Assembly: GCA_021646465.1 (NCBI GenBank)
Contig: SOET01000018.1
Span: forward strand, 1 to 64,000
Source of the DNA: Candidatus Kuenenia hertensis
GTDB lineage: Bacteria; Planctomycetota; Brocadiia; Brocadiales; Brocadiaceae
Direction: 5' to 3'
DNA length: 64,000 nucleotides
The notes under the pieces were generated by a model, which saw only the letters and a list, made by a program, of their open reading frames with translations, searched no databases and was not told where the DNA came from. Made by a program: the position numbers and the translations under genes. Each line of letters opens with the position of its first letter. Within the stretch, counting starts at the first letter, position 1. Of the stretch, positions 41,911 to 51,449 are shown in pieces.

Positions 41911-43068
41911 ATGATTTATTTAGATAATGCAGCGACAAGCTACCCGAAACCGGAAAGTGTTTACACATCAATGGATACCTTTTACAGAACAATGGGGGCC
42001 AATCCCGGCCGTTCGGGACACAGGATGGCAGTAACTGTTGAAAGGGAGATAGAAAATACACGAAAACTCATCGCTGATTTTTTTGCCATAAAAAATCCAA
42101 ACAGATTTGTTTTCACCTTTAACGCAACAGACGCGATAAACATGGGCATAAAAGGTTTGCTTAAAACAGGCGACCACGCCATTACCACCTATCTGGAACA
42201 CAATGCCGTATCCCGCGCATTACATGGACTAGAAAAAAACAACATAATAAGCGTAACAAAAATTAAGAATTCTTCTGATGGCTTTATTAATCCTGATGAC
42301 ATAAAAAATGCTATTACTCAGAAAACCCGTTTAATAGTCCTCTCCCATGCGACAAACGTTCTTGGCACAATTCAACCGATAAAAGAAATTGGTTTAATTG
42401 CCAAAGAACGAGATATCGTATTTATGGTAGATGCGGCGCAAACTGCCGGAGTATGTGATATCAACGTCAACGAATACAATATTGATATGCTTGCGTTTAC
42501 GGGGCACAAAGGCCCCTTTGGCCCAACGGGAACCGGAGGTCTTTATGTTCATGAACGTATTTTACTTAAACCATGGAGAGAAGGAGGTACAGGATTTGAG
42601 CCTGCCTCTTTATCACAACCGGAAGAAATGCCGTTTCGAATGGAAAGCGGCACACCGAATACGGTGGGCATTGTCGGCTTAAAGGCAGGAATTGAATATG
42701 TTCAGTCAAAAGGGACGCATACGATCAGAGAACATGAACAAAAATTAATTCAAAAGATAATCCACGCCTTGCAAGACGATGAACGATTTATTCTTTACGG
42801 AACGAAGGATGTTTCAAGGAAGGTAGGAATACTTTCAATAAACATAAAGGGATATACCGCAGCGGAAGTTGGTACAATATTGGATCAATCATTTACTATA
42901 GCCGTTAGGCCTGGTCTTCATTGCGCGCCTTTTATCCACCAGGAAATGGGTACGTATCCCGATGGTACAATAAGAATCAGCCCGGGGATTTTTAACACAG
43001 AAGAGGAAATAGGCATATTAATCTCTGCCCTGAATAGCATAGCAAACGAAACTATAAATTCACTATGA
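41911..43068 (+). CDS. Class V aminotransferase, cysteine desulfurase family
   Basis: This PLP enzyme (385 residues) removes sulfur from cysteine or a related substrate. It starts IYLDNAATSYPKP and has TFNATDAINMG, LEHNAV with the base-stacking His, VDAAQTAG with the PLP-binding Asp, and GHKGPFGPTG with the Schiff-base Lys. The C-terminal RPGLHCAPFIH carries a cysteine where SufS/CsdA enzymes have their sulfur-accepting Cys. The frame is open to a TTG at 41836, but the ATG at 41911 fits the family N-terminus. Its nearness to the DUF1858-Nfu-ThiF unit makes it a possible sulfur source. Its stop overlaps the next start. Confidence 0.88.
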   Translation: MIYLDNAATSYPKPESVYTSMDTFYRTMGANPGRSGHRMAVTVEREIENTRKLIADFFAIKNPNRFVFTFNATDAINMGIKGLLKTGDHAITTYLEHNAVSRALHGLEKNNIISVTKIKNSSDGFINPDDIKNAITQKTRLIVLSHATNVLGTIQPIKEIGLIAKERDIVFMVDAAQTAGVCDINVNEYNIDMLAFTGHKGPFGPTGTGGLYVHERILLKPWREGGTGFEPASLSQPEEMPFRMESGTPNTVGIVGLKAGIEYVQSKGTHTIREHEQKLIQKIIHALQDDERFILYGTKDVSRKVGILSINIKGYTAAEVGTILDQSFTIAVRPGLHCAPFIHQEMGTYPDGTIRISPGIFNTEEEIGILISALNSIANETINSL

Positions 43069-43979
43069 ATCAAGAACTCCATGCCGTTACAGGAGCTTTC
43101 GGATTTTCCGGAAGATATATTGCAAGGAATTTGTTAGACCGTGGGCTTAATGTTCTCACCCTGACCAATTCTTTGCACTTGGCTAACCCTTTTGGTGAAA
43201 GAGTAAAGGCGCATCCTTTTCATTTTGACAAGCCTGACAAGCTTGCCGAATCATTGAGTGGTGTTTCAGTTCTCTATAACACGTATTGGGTTCGTTTTAA
43301 CTATAAGACCTTTAATTACTCCACTGCGGTAGACAATACTTTTACCTTGTTTGAAGCAGCGAAAAAAGCCGGAGTAAAAAGGGTCGTACACACCAGTATA
43401 ACGAATCCTTCTGAAAATTCTCCTTATGAGTACTTCAGGGATAAGGCAATAATCGAAAAAAGGCTTATAGAATCCGGTATTTCCTATGCTATTTTAAGGC
43501 CTGCGGTATTGTTTGGCAAAGAAGGCATTTTAATCAATAATATTGCATGGGCTCTGCGGAAGTTTCCTTTTTTTAGTATATTTGGAGATGGTAATTATCG
43601 TTTGCAACCAATCTACGTAGACGATTTTGCCAAACTGGCAGCAGAGCAGGGTGAGAAAAACGAAAATACCATTATTAATGCCATTGGCCCTGAAACGTTT
43701 TCCTATCGTGGATTAGTAGCAGAAATCGGCAGCATCATCGGGAAAAAACGACCTTTTATTTCAGTCCCCCCTGCCTTCGGATATTTTTTCGCTCTTATTA
43801 TCGGTAAATTTGTCCATGATGTCATGTTAACAAAAGACGAAATTAACGGACTCATGGACAACCTGCTTTATATTGATGCGCCACCTGCGGGCAAAACAAA
43901 ACTAACGGAATGGGTGAGGGAAAATGCCGATATACTTGGCTCACATTATGAAAGCGAACTTGCAAGAAGAAAACGATAA
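43065..43979 (+). CDS. NAD(P)-binding SDR/NDUFA9-like epimerase
   Basis: The 304-residue extended or atypical SDR protein has a Rossmann start with VTGAFGFSGRYIARNLL. Also visible are LYNTYWVRFN, RVVHTSITNPSENSPYEYFRD (the Tyr-x3-Lys site becomes Y-x-x-F-R, so classical reductase catalysis is doubtful), LRPAVLFG and QPIYVDDFAKL. It resembles complex I NDUFA9-type and NmrA-like proteins. The ATGA overlap with the desulfurase gene implies coupling. The substrate is unknown. Confidence 0.82.
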   Translation: MNQELHAVTGAFGFSGRYIARNLLDRGLNVLTLTNSLHLANPFGERVKAHPFHFDKPDKLAESLSGVSVLYNTYWVRFNYKTFNYSTAVDNTFTLFEAAKKAGVKRVVHTSITNPSENSPYEYFRDKAIIEKRLIESGISYAILRPAVLFGKEGILINNIAWALRKFPFFSIFGDGNYRLQPIYVDDFAKLAAEQGEKNENTIINAIGPETFSYRGLVAEIGSIIGKKRPFISVPPAFGYFFALIIGKFVHDVMLTKDEINGLMDNLLYIDAPPAGKTKLTEWVRENADILGSHYESELARRKR

Positions 43980-43990
43980 AAGATAGAAAC

Positions 43991-45493
43991 TTATTTTTCA
44001 TGTTTCCCATTATTTTTCATATTTAACCTTCTGACAAATTCTTCAATAATAATCTGGTATAACTTATCCCCTAAACATTCATCTTCCACACCAACTTCAA
44101 TTGTCGGATTATCGTTTATCTCCATAACAAGCACACCTTTGTCTGTCTGCTTTAAATCTACTCCATACAATCCATTACCTATAAGATTTGCTGCTTTTAC
44201 GGCAATGTAAATAATGTCCTGAGGAATGTCTTCAACGTGAAATGTTTTATAGTCGCCACCCGTAAAACGGCCATCAGGGCCATGGTGTATTATTTGCCAA
44301 TGTTTTTTTGACATAAAATACTGACAAGCATATATCGGATGACGATTTAAAATCCCTATACGCCAGTCAAAAGGGGTATATAAAAATTCCTGCGCCAAAA
44401 TCAAATCAGATTCTTCAAACAGGCGGTTTGTTATTTCTTTCAACTCTTCAGGGTTATCCGCTTTCACTACTCCTTTTGAAAATGAACTATCGGGTATTTT
44501 CAAGACAATCGGATACGAAAATTTTAATTCAAGGTTTTTTACTATTTTATTAATATCTTTCTTTTGCAACAATACCGTTTTAGGAACAGGTACTTTATTG
44601 GCAGATAATAATTCAAAGAGATATACCTTATTGGTGCATTTTACAATTGAATCGGGATCATCTATGACAACCATACCTTCATTCTCGGCTTTTTTTGCAA
44701 ATCTAAATGTATGGTGATTAATCCTTGTTGTTTCACGAATGAACAGCGCATCATATTCCGCAAGCTTTGAATAGTCTTTTTTCTCAATTAAATCAACATT
44801 AACATCGAATTTTTTGCCAATTTTGATAAATTTTTGCAGAGACCTTTTATTTGAAGGAGGCAGTTGTTCTTTGGGATTATATAAAATTGCAAGATCATAC
44901 TTTTCTTTGCTTTTTATTTTCGGAGTTTGCCATCGTTTTGTTAAATAGTCATTGAATGCATGGAAAAAAATAGGCTCCTGGTCTTGCGGGAGATTATGTA
45001 CGTATGAAGATTTTATTGCGAATATGTTCCACTTACCCTGAAAACGAAACTCTACCTTGAGAATCGGACATCGAAACATGTCAAACAGTTGCCGTGCAAG
45101 TTCCTGTAAATCATTATCTTCACATTGCCCGAAATATATCATGGAGTCAAATGACGTTGCAGTTTCCGGCAAGTGTTTCGCTCTCTTCTTTAAGCTTTTC
45201 TGAATTGATACGTCCAGGTCTTCTACATTGAGGCTATAAATTGACTTGCTGCTCAAATCATTAATTGTTTTTACGGAAGGGATTACCTTATGCCGTCTTG
45301 CTTCTGCAAGAAGCGAACAATAATAACCAAGACTTAGATACCGATAGCTACGGCACAAATTAACAATTTTTATATCTTTTATTTTCAAATATTCCTGGTG
45401 TGCAACATAATCTTTTGCAATAACGACTAATGCATCAGGATAATGTGGCTTCCAATCCTTATAATTTTCCACTAACACAATATGAGTTGCCAT
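43991..45493 (-). CDS. RimK-family ATP-grasp protein with RLAN N-terminal domain
   Basis: The 500-residue protein has an N-terminal half matching the RimK-like ATP-grasp N-terminal domain (LVENYKDWKPHYPDA, then NLCRSYRYLSLGYYCSLLAEARRH). The C-terminal half is an ATP-grasp ligase (about 280-490) with PDSSFSKGVVK, GVDLKQTDKGVLVMEINDNPTIE. ATP-grasp enzymes form amide bonds via an acyl phosphate. It pairs with a GNAT/C39 peptidase fusion upstream on the same strand. The pair is known in comparative genomics as a predicted peptide-ligation or modification module; the product is not known. Confidence 0.88.
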   Translation of the reverse strand: MATHIVLVENYKDWKPHYPDALVVIAKDYVAHQEYLKIKDIKIVNLCRSYRYLSLGYYCSLLAEARRHKVIPSVKTINDLSSKSIYSLNVEDLDVSIQKSLKKRAKHLPETATSFDSMIYFGQCEDNDLQELARQLFDMFRCPILKVEFRFQGKWNIFAIKSSYVHNLPQDQEPIFFHAFNDYLTKRWQTPKIKSKEKYDLAILYNPKEQLPPSNKRSLQKFIKIGKKFDVNVDLIEKKDYSKLAEYDALFIRETTRINHHTFRFAKKAENEGMVVIDDPDSIVKCTNKVYLFELLSANKVPVPKTVLLQKKDINKIVKNLELKFSYPIVLKIPDSSFSKGVVKADNPEELKEITNRLFEESDLILAQEFLYTPFDWRIGILNRHPIYACQYFMSKKHWQIIHHGPDGRFTGGDYKTFHVEDIPQDIIYIAVKAANLIGNGLYGVDLKQTDKGVLVMEINDNPTIEVGVEDECLGDKLYQIIIEEFVRRLNMKNNGKHEK

Positions 45494-45575
45494 ATATTAT
45501 TATCAATATGTAATGAGTATTCTAAAATAAGGTTTACATTAAAATAATTCACGGTATATATCCTAAATAGAATCG

Positions 45576-46685
45576 TCAAGAGAGGTGCCTGACTTTTTCT
45601 TTTTTTAAGATAATTACAGATTTCTGCCCGGATTTTCCGTATTTTGCCATACGTTCAAAATCTTTTTTCAGAATAGGCATATTTATACAATCCGTTTCTG
45701 TTTTAAAAACCTCCACATCCACAAAGGGATCATGTACATAGATATATTTTTCATCAAACCCGGTTACTACTACCCAGTGAGGAAATTTTTCATGATAGAT
45801 ACGGTAAGAACTTATCAGAACAACGGGGATACCGCCTCTGTCAAACTTTTCCTGGATTTCAGAGACACTTAACGTTTTGTATTTTAATTCGATAGGTAAT
45901 TGGCGAAGTTCTTCAAGAAAATCTTCCTGAACAAGTCGTATCACCTCTTTCTTTTCCGTGCTTCTTACAGAATCAATAAAAAACGCGCTGCTTTCATTTA
46001 CATACACTTCAACATCAAAACCTCTATGAAAAGCAGACAGAGCAAGACCGTAAGGCCCGCAGCCTCCGTACCCCGAAGTCATAAAAATGGTAGTAGATTC
46101 ACGCCAAATTCTTAATTCCATCTGACGATTTATTTCTGTTGCAGGGGACAAAGCCTTCATAGCCATCATTAATGCCGAAGGGCCACAGGTAAAATCTAAT
46201 GTTTGCCGGTAATAAGGAACATTTACCATCTCAAGTTTAAGATGGGGCGCTAAAAGTTTTTCGTAACGAATAGCGTCCATATGGTCCTCATAATAATCTT
46301 CAATAACGCCAATTGGTTTATATTCGTTTTTTTTATAAAATTGAATAGCGTTATAGTTGTCCCTCCTTACTTCAAGCCTCATGGAAACACAATCGTTGTC
46401 TCGTGCGGCTTGTTCAGAAGCTCCTAAAAGTTCTTTGCCAATCCCCTGATTTCTAAAGTCAGGATCAACTGCAAAAGAATAAAGCCGCGCTAATGATGTA
46501 CCGGTATGAAAAAGTACAATAGAATACCCTCTCATCGTGCTATTGACTATATCCGCAAGGGTTATTGCATTTGCTTTTGTCAGGAGATATCGAAAATTCC
46601 TGCGCGATAACCTGTCCGTAATAAAGCTTCTATTCTCCAGTTTTTCCAAATCATCTAAATTGTCTAATGTAATCTCCTGGATCAT
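45576..46685 (-). CDS. GNAT acetyltransferase-C39-like peptidase fusion
   Basis: The protein (369 residues from this start) has an N-terminal GNAT domain (about 1-160) with VDPDFRNQGIGKELL binding acetyl-CoA, and NAIQFYKKNEY. From 175 on is a papain-like C39 peptidase: catalytic Cys in LDFTCGPSALMMAM, His in FPHWVVVTG, and Asp in VHDPF. An upstream ATG at 46742 adds 19 residues with no ribosome site; neither start is well supported. It precedes the ATP-grasp gene by 82 bp. It may acetylate and cleave the same peptide substrate; this is inference. Confidence 0.88.
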   Translation of the reverse strand: MIQEITLDNLDDLEKLENRSFITDRLSRRNFRYLLTKANAITLADIVNSTMRGYSIVLFHTGTSLARLYSFAVDPDFRNQGIGKELLGASEQAARDNDCVSMRLEVRRDNYNAIQFYKKNEYKPIGVIEDYYEDHMDAIRYEKLLAPHLKLEMVNVPYYRQTLDFTCGPSALMMAMKALSPATEINRQMELRIWRESTTIFMTSGYGGCGPYGLALSAFHRGFDVEVYVNESSAFFIDSVRSTEKKEVIRLVQEDFLEELRQLPIELKYKTLSVSEIQEKFDRGGIPVVLISSYRIYHEKFPHWVVVTGFDEKYIYVHDPFVDVEVFKTETDCINMPILKKDFERMAKYGKSGQKSVIILKKEKVRHLS

Positions 46686-46934
46686 GTGAAAACTATTTAT
46701 GCTGCTGTTGTATAAAAAAAGAAAAAATATGTGCCGATGCATTATAGAATGGAAAAACTATCGTCTGTAATCATTCCATCCCTTCATGATTTATTGCTTC
46801 TTCACGAAAGTTAATTTGCATATAAGAATCCACGAACCTTCTTAGTGTAGTATAAATTGTCTTATATCTCCGATTCATAATAAAGTAAAGAAACAATTAT
46901 CTTTTTTACCGTAAAAGGTTTTTCCCATAATGAG

Positions 46935-48347
46935 TTAATAAATATTCTCTAAAGAATTGGTAAGAAGAGATTGTTTATTATTTTTCAATTCATACCTTTC
47001 GATCACCCCGGCGCCAACACTATCACCCCACACGTTTACCGTAGTGCGGAATCTGTCTAAGAGCCAATCAATTGTCAATATCAATCCGATGCCTTCTATG
47101 GGCAAACCAACGGCTTTGAGTACTATCACCATAGTAATTAATCCAGCCTCAGGAATACCCGCAGCACCAATGGCTGCGAGTGTTGCCGTAACAAATATAA
47201 TGACTTGCATTGCGGGCGTCAGGGTTATGCCATATGCCTGTGCAATAAATATTGCGGTAACCGCTTCATAGAGCGCAGTCCCATCCATATTTATTGTCGC
47301 GCCTAACGGAAGAACAAAACTTGCCGTTCTGTTGGTAATTTTATTTTTTTCTTCCGCACATTGCATGGTAAGTGGAAGGGTTGCTGAACTGGACGCAGTA
47401 GAAAAAGCATTTAACAATGCGGCGCTCATTCCTTTTCCATAAATGACAGGATTCCTTTTCCCAAATATTTTAAGTATTACAGGTAATATAACGAAACCAT
47501 GAATGGCAAGGCCAATCAAAACCGTGAAAGAATATTTTCCCAGTAACCATAATTCAGGAATAAATCCACTAAATCCTCCTGCCTTTCCAACCCTGGATGA
47601 AATCAAACCAAAAATTCCTATGGGAGCAATAAACAGAATCCAATGTATAATTTTCATAACAGCATCATTGAGAACAGAAATGATATTAATAGTAGATTGA
47701 GCTTTCTCCCCTAAGACGGATAAAGCCAGGCCAATTAATATGGAAAAGCCAATTAACGGAAGAATCTCCATTTGTGCCATTGCGGCAAAAATATTTTGCG
47801 GCAGCATGCCCTGCTTTCCACTGTTTTTGTCGCCTATTAACATTTGCTTAAAGACGTCGCCGATTGTATTCTCTTCATGCGTTACATTATATGATTTATT
47901 CTCCCATTCTTTATCTCTATGTATCGCATAAGGACTTTTTTCTTCAGTTGCGTAATGTAAGTGTGGATGGTTTTCACCTGTAGATGATAACCCTTTCCCT
48001 GGTTGAATAATGTTTACCATTACAATCCCAAGCAATACGGCAATGCCTGTCGTTACCATATAATAAACGAGCGTACGCCAACCAATTGTTCCAAGGCTGC
48101 GAATATCTCCAAGATTTGTAATTCCAACAATAAGCGACAGAATAACAACCGGAATTACGAGCATCATTAAAGCATTTATGAAAATTTCACCCAGCAGGGA
48201 AAACTTGACTGCTATATGAGGAACGAATCCCCCCATTACAATCCCCACGACAACGGCAATAACGATAAACAGTATTATTTTTGAATGGTTGTTTGTTGGT
48301 TTCTCCTGTAAAGAGGAATAGGTATGGCTTGAATAGTTTTTCGTCAT
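46935..48347 (-). CDS. Dicarboxylate/amino acid:cation symporter (DAACS/GltP family)
   Basis: The 470-residue transporter moves glutamate, aspartate or C4-dicarboxylates with Na+ or H+. The substrate and ion-binding signature GATINMDGTALYEAVTAIFIAQ is nearly perfect, preceded by a serine-rich hairpin AFSTASSSATLPLTMQCAEE, and AAIGAAGIPEAGLITMVIVL. A soluble insert of about 75 residues between helices 3 and 4 (HLHYATEEKSPYAIHRDKEW) is longer than in most relatives. It is the last gene of the four-gene transport operon, 5 bp after the MOSC gene. Confidence 0.93.
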   Translation of the reverse strand: MTKNYSSHTYSSLQEKPTNNHSKIILFIVIAVVVGIVMGGFVPHIAVKFSLLGEIFINALMMLVIPVVILSLIVGITNLGDIRSLGTIGWRTLVYYMVTTGIAVLLGIVMVNIIQPGKGLSSTGENHPHLHYATEEKSPYAIHRDKEWENKSYNVTHEENTIGDVFKQMLIGDKNSGKQGMLPQNIFAAMAQMEILPLIGFSILIGLALSVLGEKAQSTINIISVLNDAVMKIIHWILFIAPIGIFGLISSRVGKAGGFSGFIPELWLLGKYSFTVLIGLAIHGFVILPVILKIFGKRNPVIYGKGMSAALLNAFSTASSSATLPLTMQCAEEKNKITNRTASFVLPLGATINMDGTALYEAVTAIFIAQAYGITLTPAMQVIIFVTATLAAIGAAGIPEAGLITMVIVLKAVGLPIEGIGLILTIDWLLDRFRTTVNVWGDSVGAGVIERYELKNNKQSLLTNSLENIY

Positions 48348-48352
48348 AGAAA

Positions 48353-48862
48353 TTATTGAAGTGTTTTATCAGGACATTTTCCGTTTATTCCAGGAATAAA
48401 GGATGACTCTGTTAAGGAGCATACTGTTACTGCATCACCAACAGAAATTTCACCTCCTTTTATCACACTGCATTTAACCCCACAACGCCAATCTGTGTTC
48501 AGTGAGTCCATTAATCCCTGTGCAATCTCATCCATACGCCAGCAGGGTGTAGTTTTCCCATTTATTTTTAAAACAACATCACCAATGCATAAGAGATTAT
48601 CTGTGCTATTCATGAGAGAAACGCCTTCTATAAGTAAATTTGCCCTTCTGCTTGTCCAGTGCAATTCCACTTTTATTTGAGCACATGCTTCATCCCATGC
48701 CTCACATGCCAATACAGTAATTTGTCTTTTTTTTATACTTCCTTTGTAATCGTTTTCGATACCTTCATCAACAGTAACAGTTGCATGTTCAACAAGTATC
48801 ATTGGTTCGCGTGAAGCTTTTTTTATGGCAATACCGATTAATTTCCCCGTTGTACTTTTCAT
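48353..48862 (-). CDS. MOSC-domain protein
   Basis: The 169-residue protein consists of one MOSC domain (the C-terminal domain of Moco sulfurase). It shows EGIENDYKGSIKKRQITVL, TSRRANLLIEGVSL, and the domain's conserved cysteine in RMDEIAQGLMDSLNTDWRCG or GVKCSV. MOSC proteins bind molybdenum cofactor or handle sulfur. It sits between two transporter genes in a tight operon (13 and 5 bp gaps), where its role is unclear. Confidence 0.85.
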   Translation of the reverse strand: MKSTTGKLIGIAIKKASREPMILVEHATVTVDEGIENDYKGSIKKRQITVLACEAWDEACAQIKVELHWTSRRANLLIEGVSLMNSTDNLLCIGDVVLKINGKTTPCWRMDEIAQGLMDSLNTDWRCGVKCSVIKGGEISVGDAVTVCSLTESSFIPGINGKCPDKTLQ

Positions 48863-48874
48863 AAAATATGTAAT

Positions 48875-49780
48875 TTACTCCGTCAGACTTTTTTTAGACC
48901 AATATTTGGCGAGAGTAATTCCTGATATATTATGCCATAAACTGAATAAGGCGCTGGGTAAAGCACTTTGAGCACTGAAAAAAACGGTTGCGAGCGACAC
49001 TCCTAGTCCTGAATTTTGCATACCTACTTCTATTGAAATCGTTCGGCAATCCCGCGCACTACATGAAAACAATTTTCCAATTCCAAAACCAATTAATAAC
49101 CCTAAACTATTATGAAAAATAACCGCCAATACAACAAAATGCGGAAAGGTTATAATCATACTCTTATTTAAACCCATAATTATCGCAATGACAAATGAAA
49201 TTGCAATTATGGAAATGCCTGGAAAGATACCGACAAAATACTTTACTTTTGATTTCAGTAAATGTCGCACCAATAAACCATCTGCCAGGGGAAATACTAC
49301 AATCCAGAAAACAGACTTTACCATCATCCAAAAATTGATTTCAATCCATTTCCCTGCTGAAAAATATACTATCGCAGGAGTTATAATCGGTGAAACCATG
49401 GTTGATACAAGAGTCATAGTAACCGACAAGGCAACATTCCCTTTTGCTAAATAGGTAATAACATTAGACGCTGTTCCTCCCGGACATGCACCTAAAAGAA
49501 CCATACCGATAAAGATAGATTCCGGTAATTTTAATAACAGGCTAAGTGTTATCGCCAGCAAGGGCATTACGAAAAATTGTGCTGCCACCCCCAAAAATAC
49601 CGCACGCTTTGATTTCCATACATTGATAAAATCCCGCGTAGTAAGGGTTAATCCCATGCCAAACATAATAATGCCAAGTAAATAGGGAATGCAATCTCTT
49701 GCCCATATGAAGCCGGGTGGATAGAAAAGTGCAATAGCGGAGAGAAGTAAAGAAATGACAAGGAAATAACGCTCTATCAT
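48875..49780 (-). CDS. Bile acid:sodium symporter (BASS) family transporter
   Basis: The 301-residue Na+-coupled transporter has nine to ten helices. The family core is GACPGGTASNVITYLAKG with the Na+-site residues and ISIEVGMQNSGLGVSLA. Bacterial BASS proteins transport organic anions such as bile acids, pyruvate or pantothenate; the substrate here is unknown. It is 25 bp after the BCCT gene and 12 bp before the MOSC gene. Confidence 0.93.
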   Translation of the reverse strand: MIERYFLVISLLLSAIALFYPPGFIWARDCIPYLLGIIMFGMGLTLTTRDFINVWKSKRAVFLGVAAQFFVMPLLAITLSLLLKLPESIFIGMVLLGACPGGTASNVITYLAKGNVALSVTMTLVSTMVSPIITPAIVYFSAGKWIEINFWMMVKSVFWIVVFPLADGLLVRHLLKSKVKYFVGIFPGISIIAISFVIAIIMGLNKSMIITFPHFVVLAVIFHNSLGLLIGFGIGKLFSCSARDCRTISIEVGMQNSGLGVSLATVFFSAQSALPSALFSLWHNISGITLAKYWSKKSLTE

Positions 49781-49805
49781 AACGTTTATTCAAAGCATAA
49801 TGGTT

Positions 49806-51449
49806 TCAGGTTATTTCCTCTATTCCGTATTCAATTTTTTCCTGATTATCAGTGAGACATGGCAGTTTTATATGGTCTTTTTCCCATGCCTTTCTGTCTT
49901 TAATACATGGCGGAACAACTACCTCTTTAGCTCTTGTTTCGCGCAAACCTTTGAGCAGACTAACGCACATAAAAAATAATACAATTGCAAAGGGGAATCC
50001 GGTTAATATCGATGCAGCCTGAAGCGCCTTGAGTCCTCCTCCTATTAGCAAGACGGAAGCAACAACCCCTTCCATAATTGCCCAAAAAACTCTTTGTTTC
50101 AAAGGAGGATGCGTATTTCCTCCCGCAGTAATTATATCAATCACCAATGAACCCGAATCAGATGAAGTTACAAAAAAAGTCGCAACCACAATAACTCCAA
50201 GCAAACAGGTAATAAACGCCATGGGAAAACGTTTCAGCAAGACAAATAATGCCGTAGCAACATTTTCATTTACCGCTTCAGTTATGCCCCCTCCACCATA
50301 TAACTCCTCAAAGAGCGCCGTGCCCCCAAAAACCGTTATCCATAAAAAAGTAAGTACGGTAGGCACCAATAAAACACCCAGAAGAAATTCTCTGACGGTT
50401 CTACCCTTCGACACCCTGGCAATAAACATACCTACAAAAGGTGACCAGGCAATCCACCAACCCCAGTAAAATATTGTCCATCCGTTTTGCCATTTTGATT
50501 GTCGATAAGACTCTGTCCATGTGCTGAATTCAGTAAGCCGTTGAAGGTACGAACCGATATTTTGGACAAATGAATCAAAGATAAATAATGTCGGCCCTAA
50601 AAAAAGCATAAATAATAATAGCACTAATCCTATCACCATATTGAATTCGCTTAACCTGCGAATCCCTTTATCAATTCCAAGTACTACGGACATTGTTGCA
50701 AAGCCGGTTATTATGGCAATTAATATAATCTGCAGCATTGTATTGTGCCCGATGTGAAAAAGATGATCCAACCCTGCATTCACTTGCTGAGCTCCCAACC
50801 CAAGCGAGGTTGCAAGGCCAAAAAGGGTTGCCACAACCGCTACAATATCTATCACATTTCCAAGTGTTCCATGCACGCGTTCTCCAATTAATGGATGAAA
50901 AACTGACCGTATGGTTAAGGGCAACCCCTTGCTGTAACAAAAAAAAGCCAATGCTAAACCAACCATTGCATAAATGCCCCACGCATGAAGTCCCCAATGG
51001 AAAAAAGTAATGTCCATTGCATATTGTGCTGATTGTATTGTATTCGCTTCTCCTTTTGGCGGTGCTGAAAAATGCATCACAGGCTCTGCAACGCTGTAAA
51101 ACAACAGGCCTATTCCCATTCCGGCGCTAAACAGCATGGCAAACCAACTATGATAACTGAACTCCGGTTTTGCCTTGGGCCCCCCGATTCTCAGTTTCCC
51201 ATACCGGCTGAAAAGTAAATAAATTACAAATCCGAGGAAGATGTCTACTAATAATATCAATAACCAACCCGCTTTTTCAGAGATGACAAAGCGAATGGAA
51301 TCAAACACTGCCTTTGTTTGATCTACCAGACACAATCCCATCGCTACAAAAAAAATAATAAGTCCGGCAGATATCCAAAAAACTGTTGGGTGAATTTCCC
51401 ATCCTTTTGAATCACGTTTAATTGACTTTATATAACTCCTACCGCTCAT
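49806..51449 (-). CDS. BCCT-family transporter (betaine/choline/carnitine type)
   Basis: The 547-residue, twelve-helix transporter probably imports a quaternary ammonium osmolyte or related compound. The BCCT signature is present: WTIFYWGWWIAWSPFVGMFI followed by ARVSKGRTVREF, and also FSAGMGIGLLFYSVAEP and FFVTSSDSGSLVID. The first gene of the operon, it is preceded by 350 bp of palindromic intergenic DNA. Substrate type (betaine, choline, carnitine) cannot be decided from motifs alone. Confidence 0.94.
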   Translation of the reverse strand: MSGRSYIKSIKRDSKGWEIHPTVFWISAGLIIFFVAMGLCLVDQTKAVFDSIRFVISEKAGWLLILLVDIFLGFVIYLLFSRYGKLRIGGPKAKPEFSYHSWFAMLFSAGMGIGLLFYSVAEPVMHFSAPPKGEANTIQSAQYAMDITFFHWGLHAWGIYAMVGLALAFFCYSKGLPLTIRSVFHPLIGERVHGTLGNVIDIVAVVATLFGLATSLGLGAQQVNAGLDHLFHIGHNTMLQIILIAIITGFATMSVVLGIDKGIRRLSEFNMVIGLVLLLFMLFLGPTLFIFDSFVQNIGSYLQRLTEFSTWTESYRQSKWQNGWTIFYWGWWIAWSPFVGMFIARVSKGRTVREFLLGVLLVPTVLTFLWITVFGGTALFEELYGGGGITEAVNENVATALFVLLKRFPMAFITCLLGVIVVATFFVTSSDSGSLVIDIITAGGNTHPPLKQRVFWAIMEGVVASVLLIGGGLKALQAASILTGFPFAIVLFFMCVSLLKGLRETRAKEVVVPPCIKDRKAWEKDHIKLPCLTDNQEKIEYGIEEIT

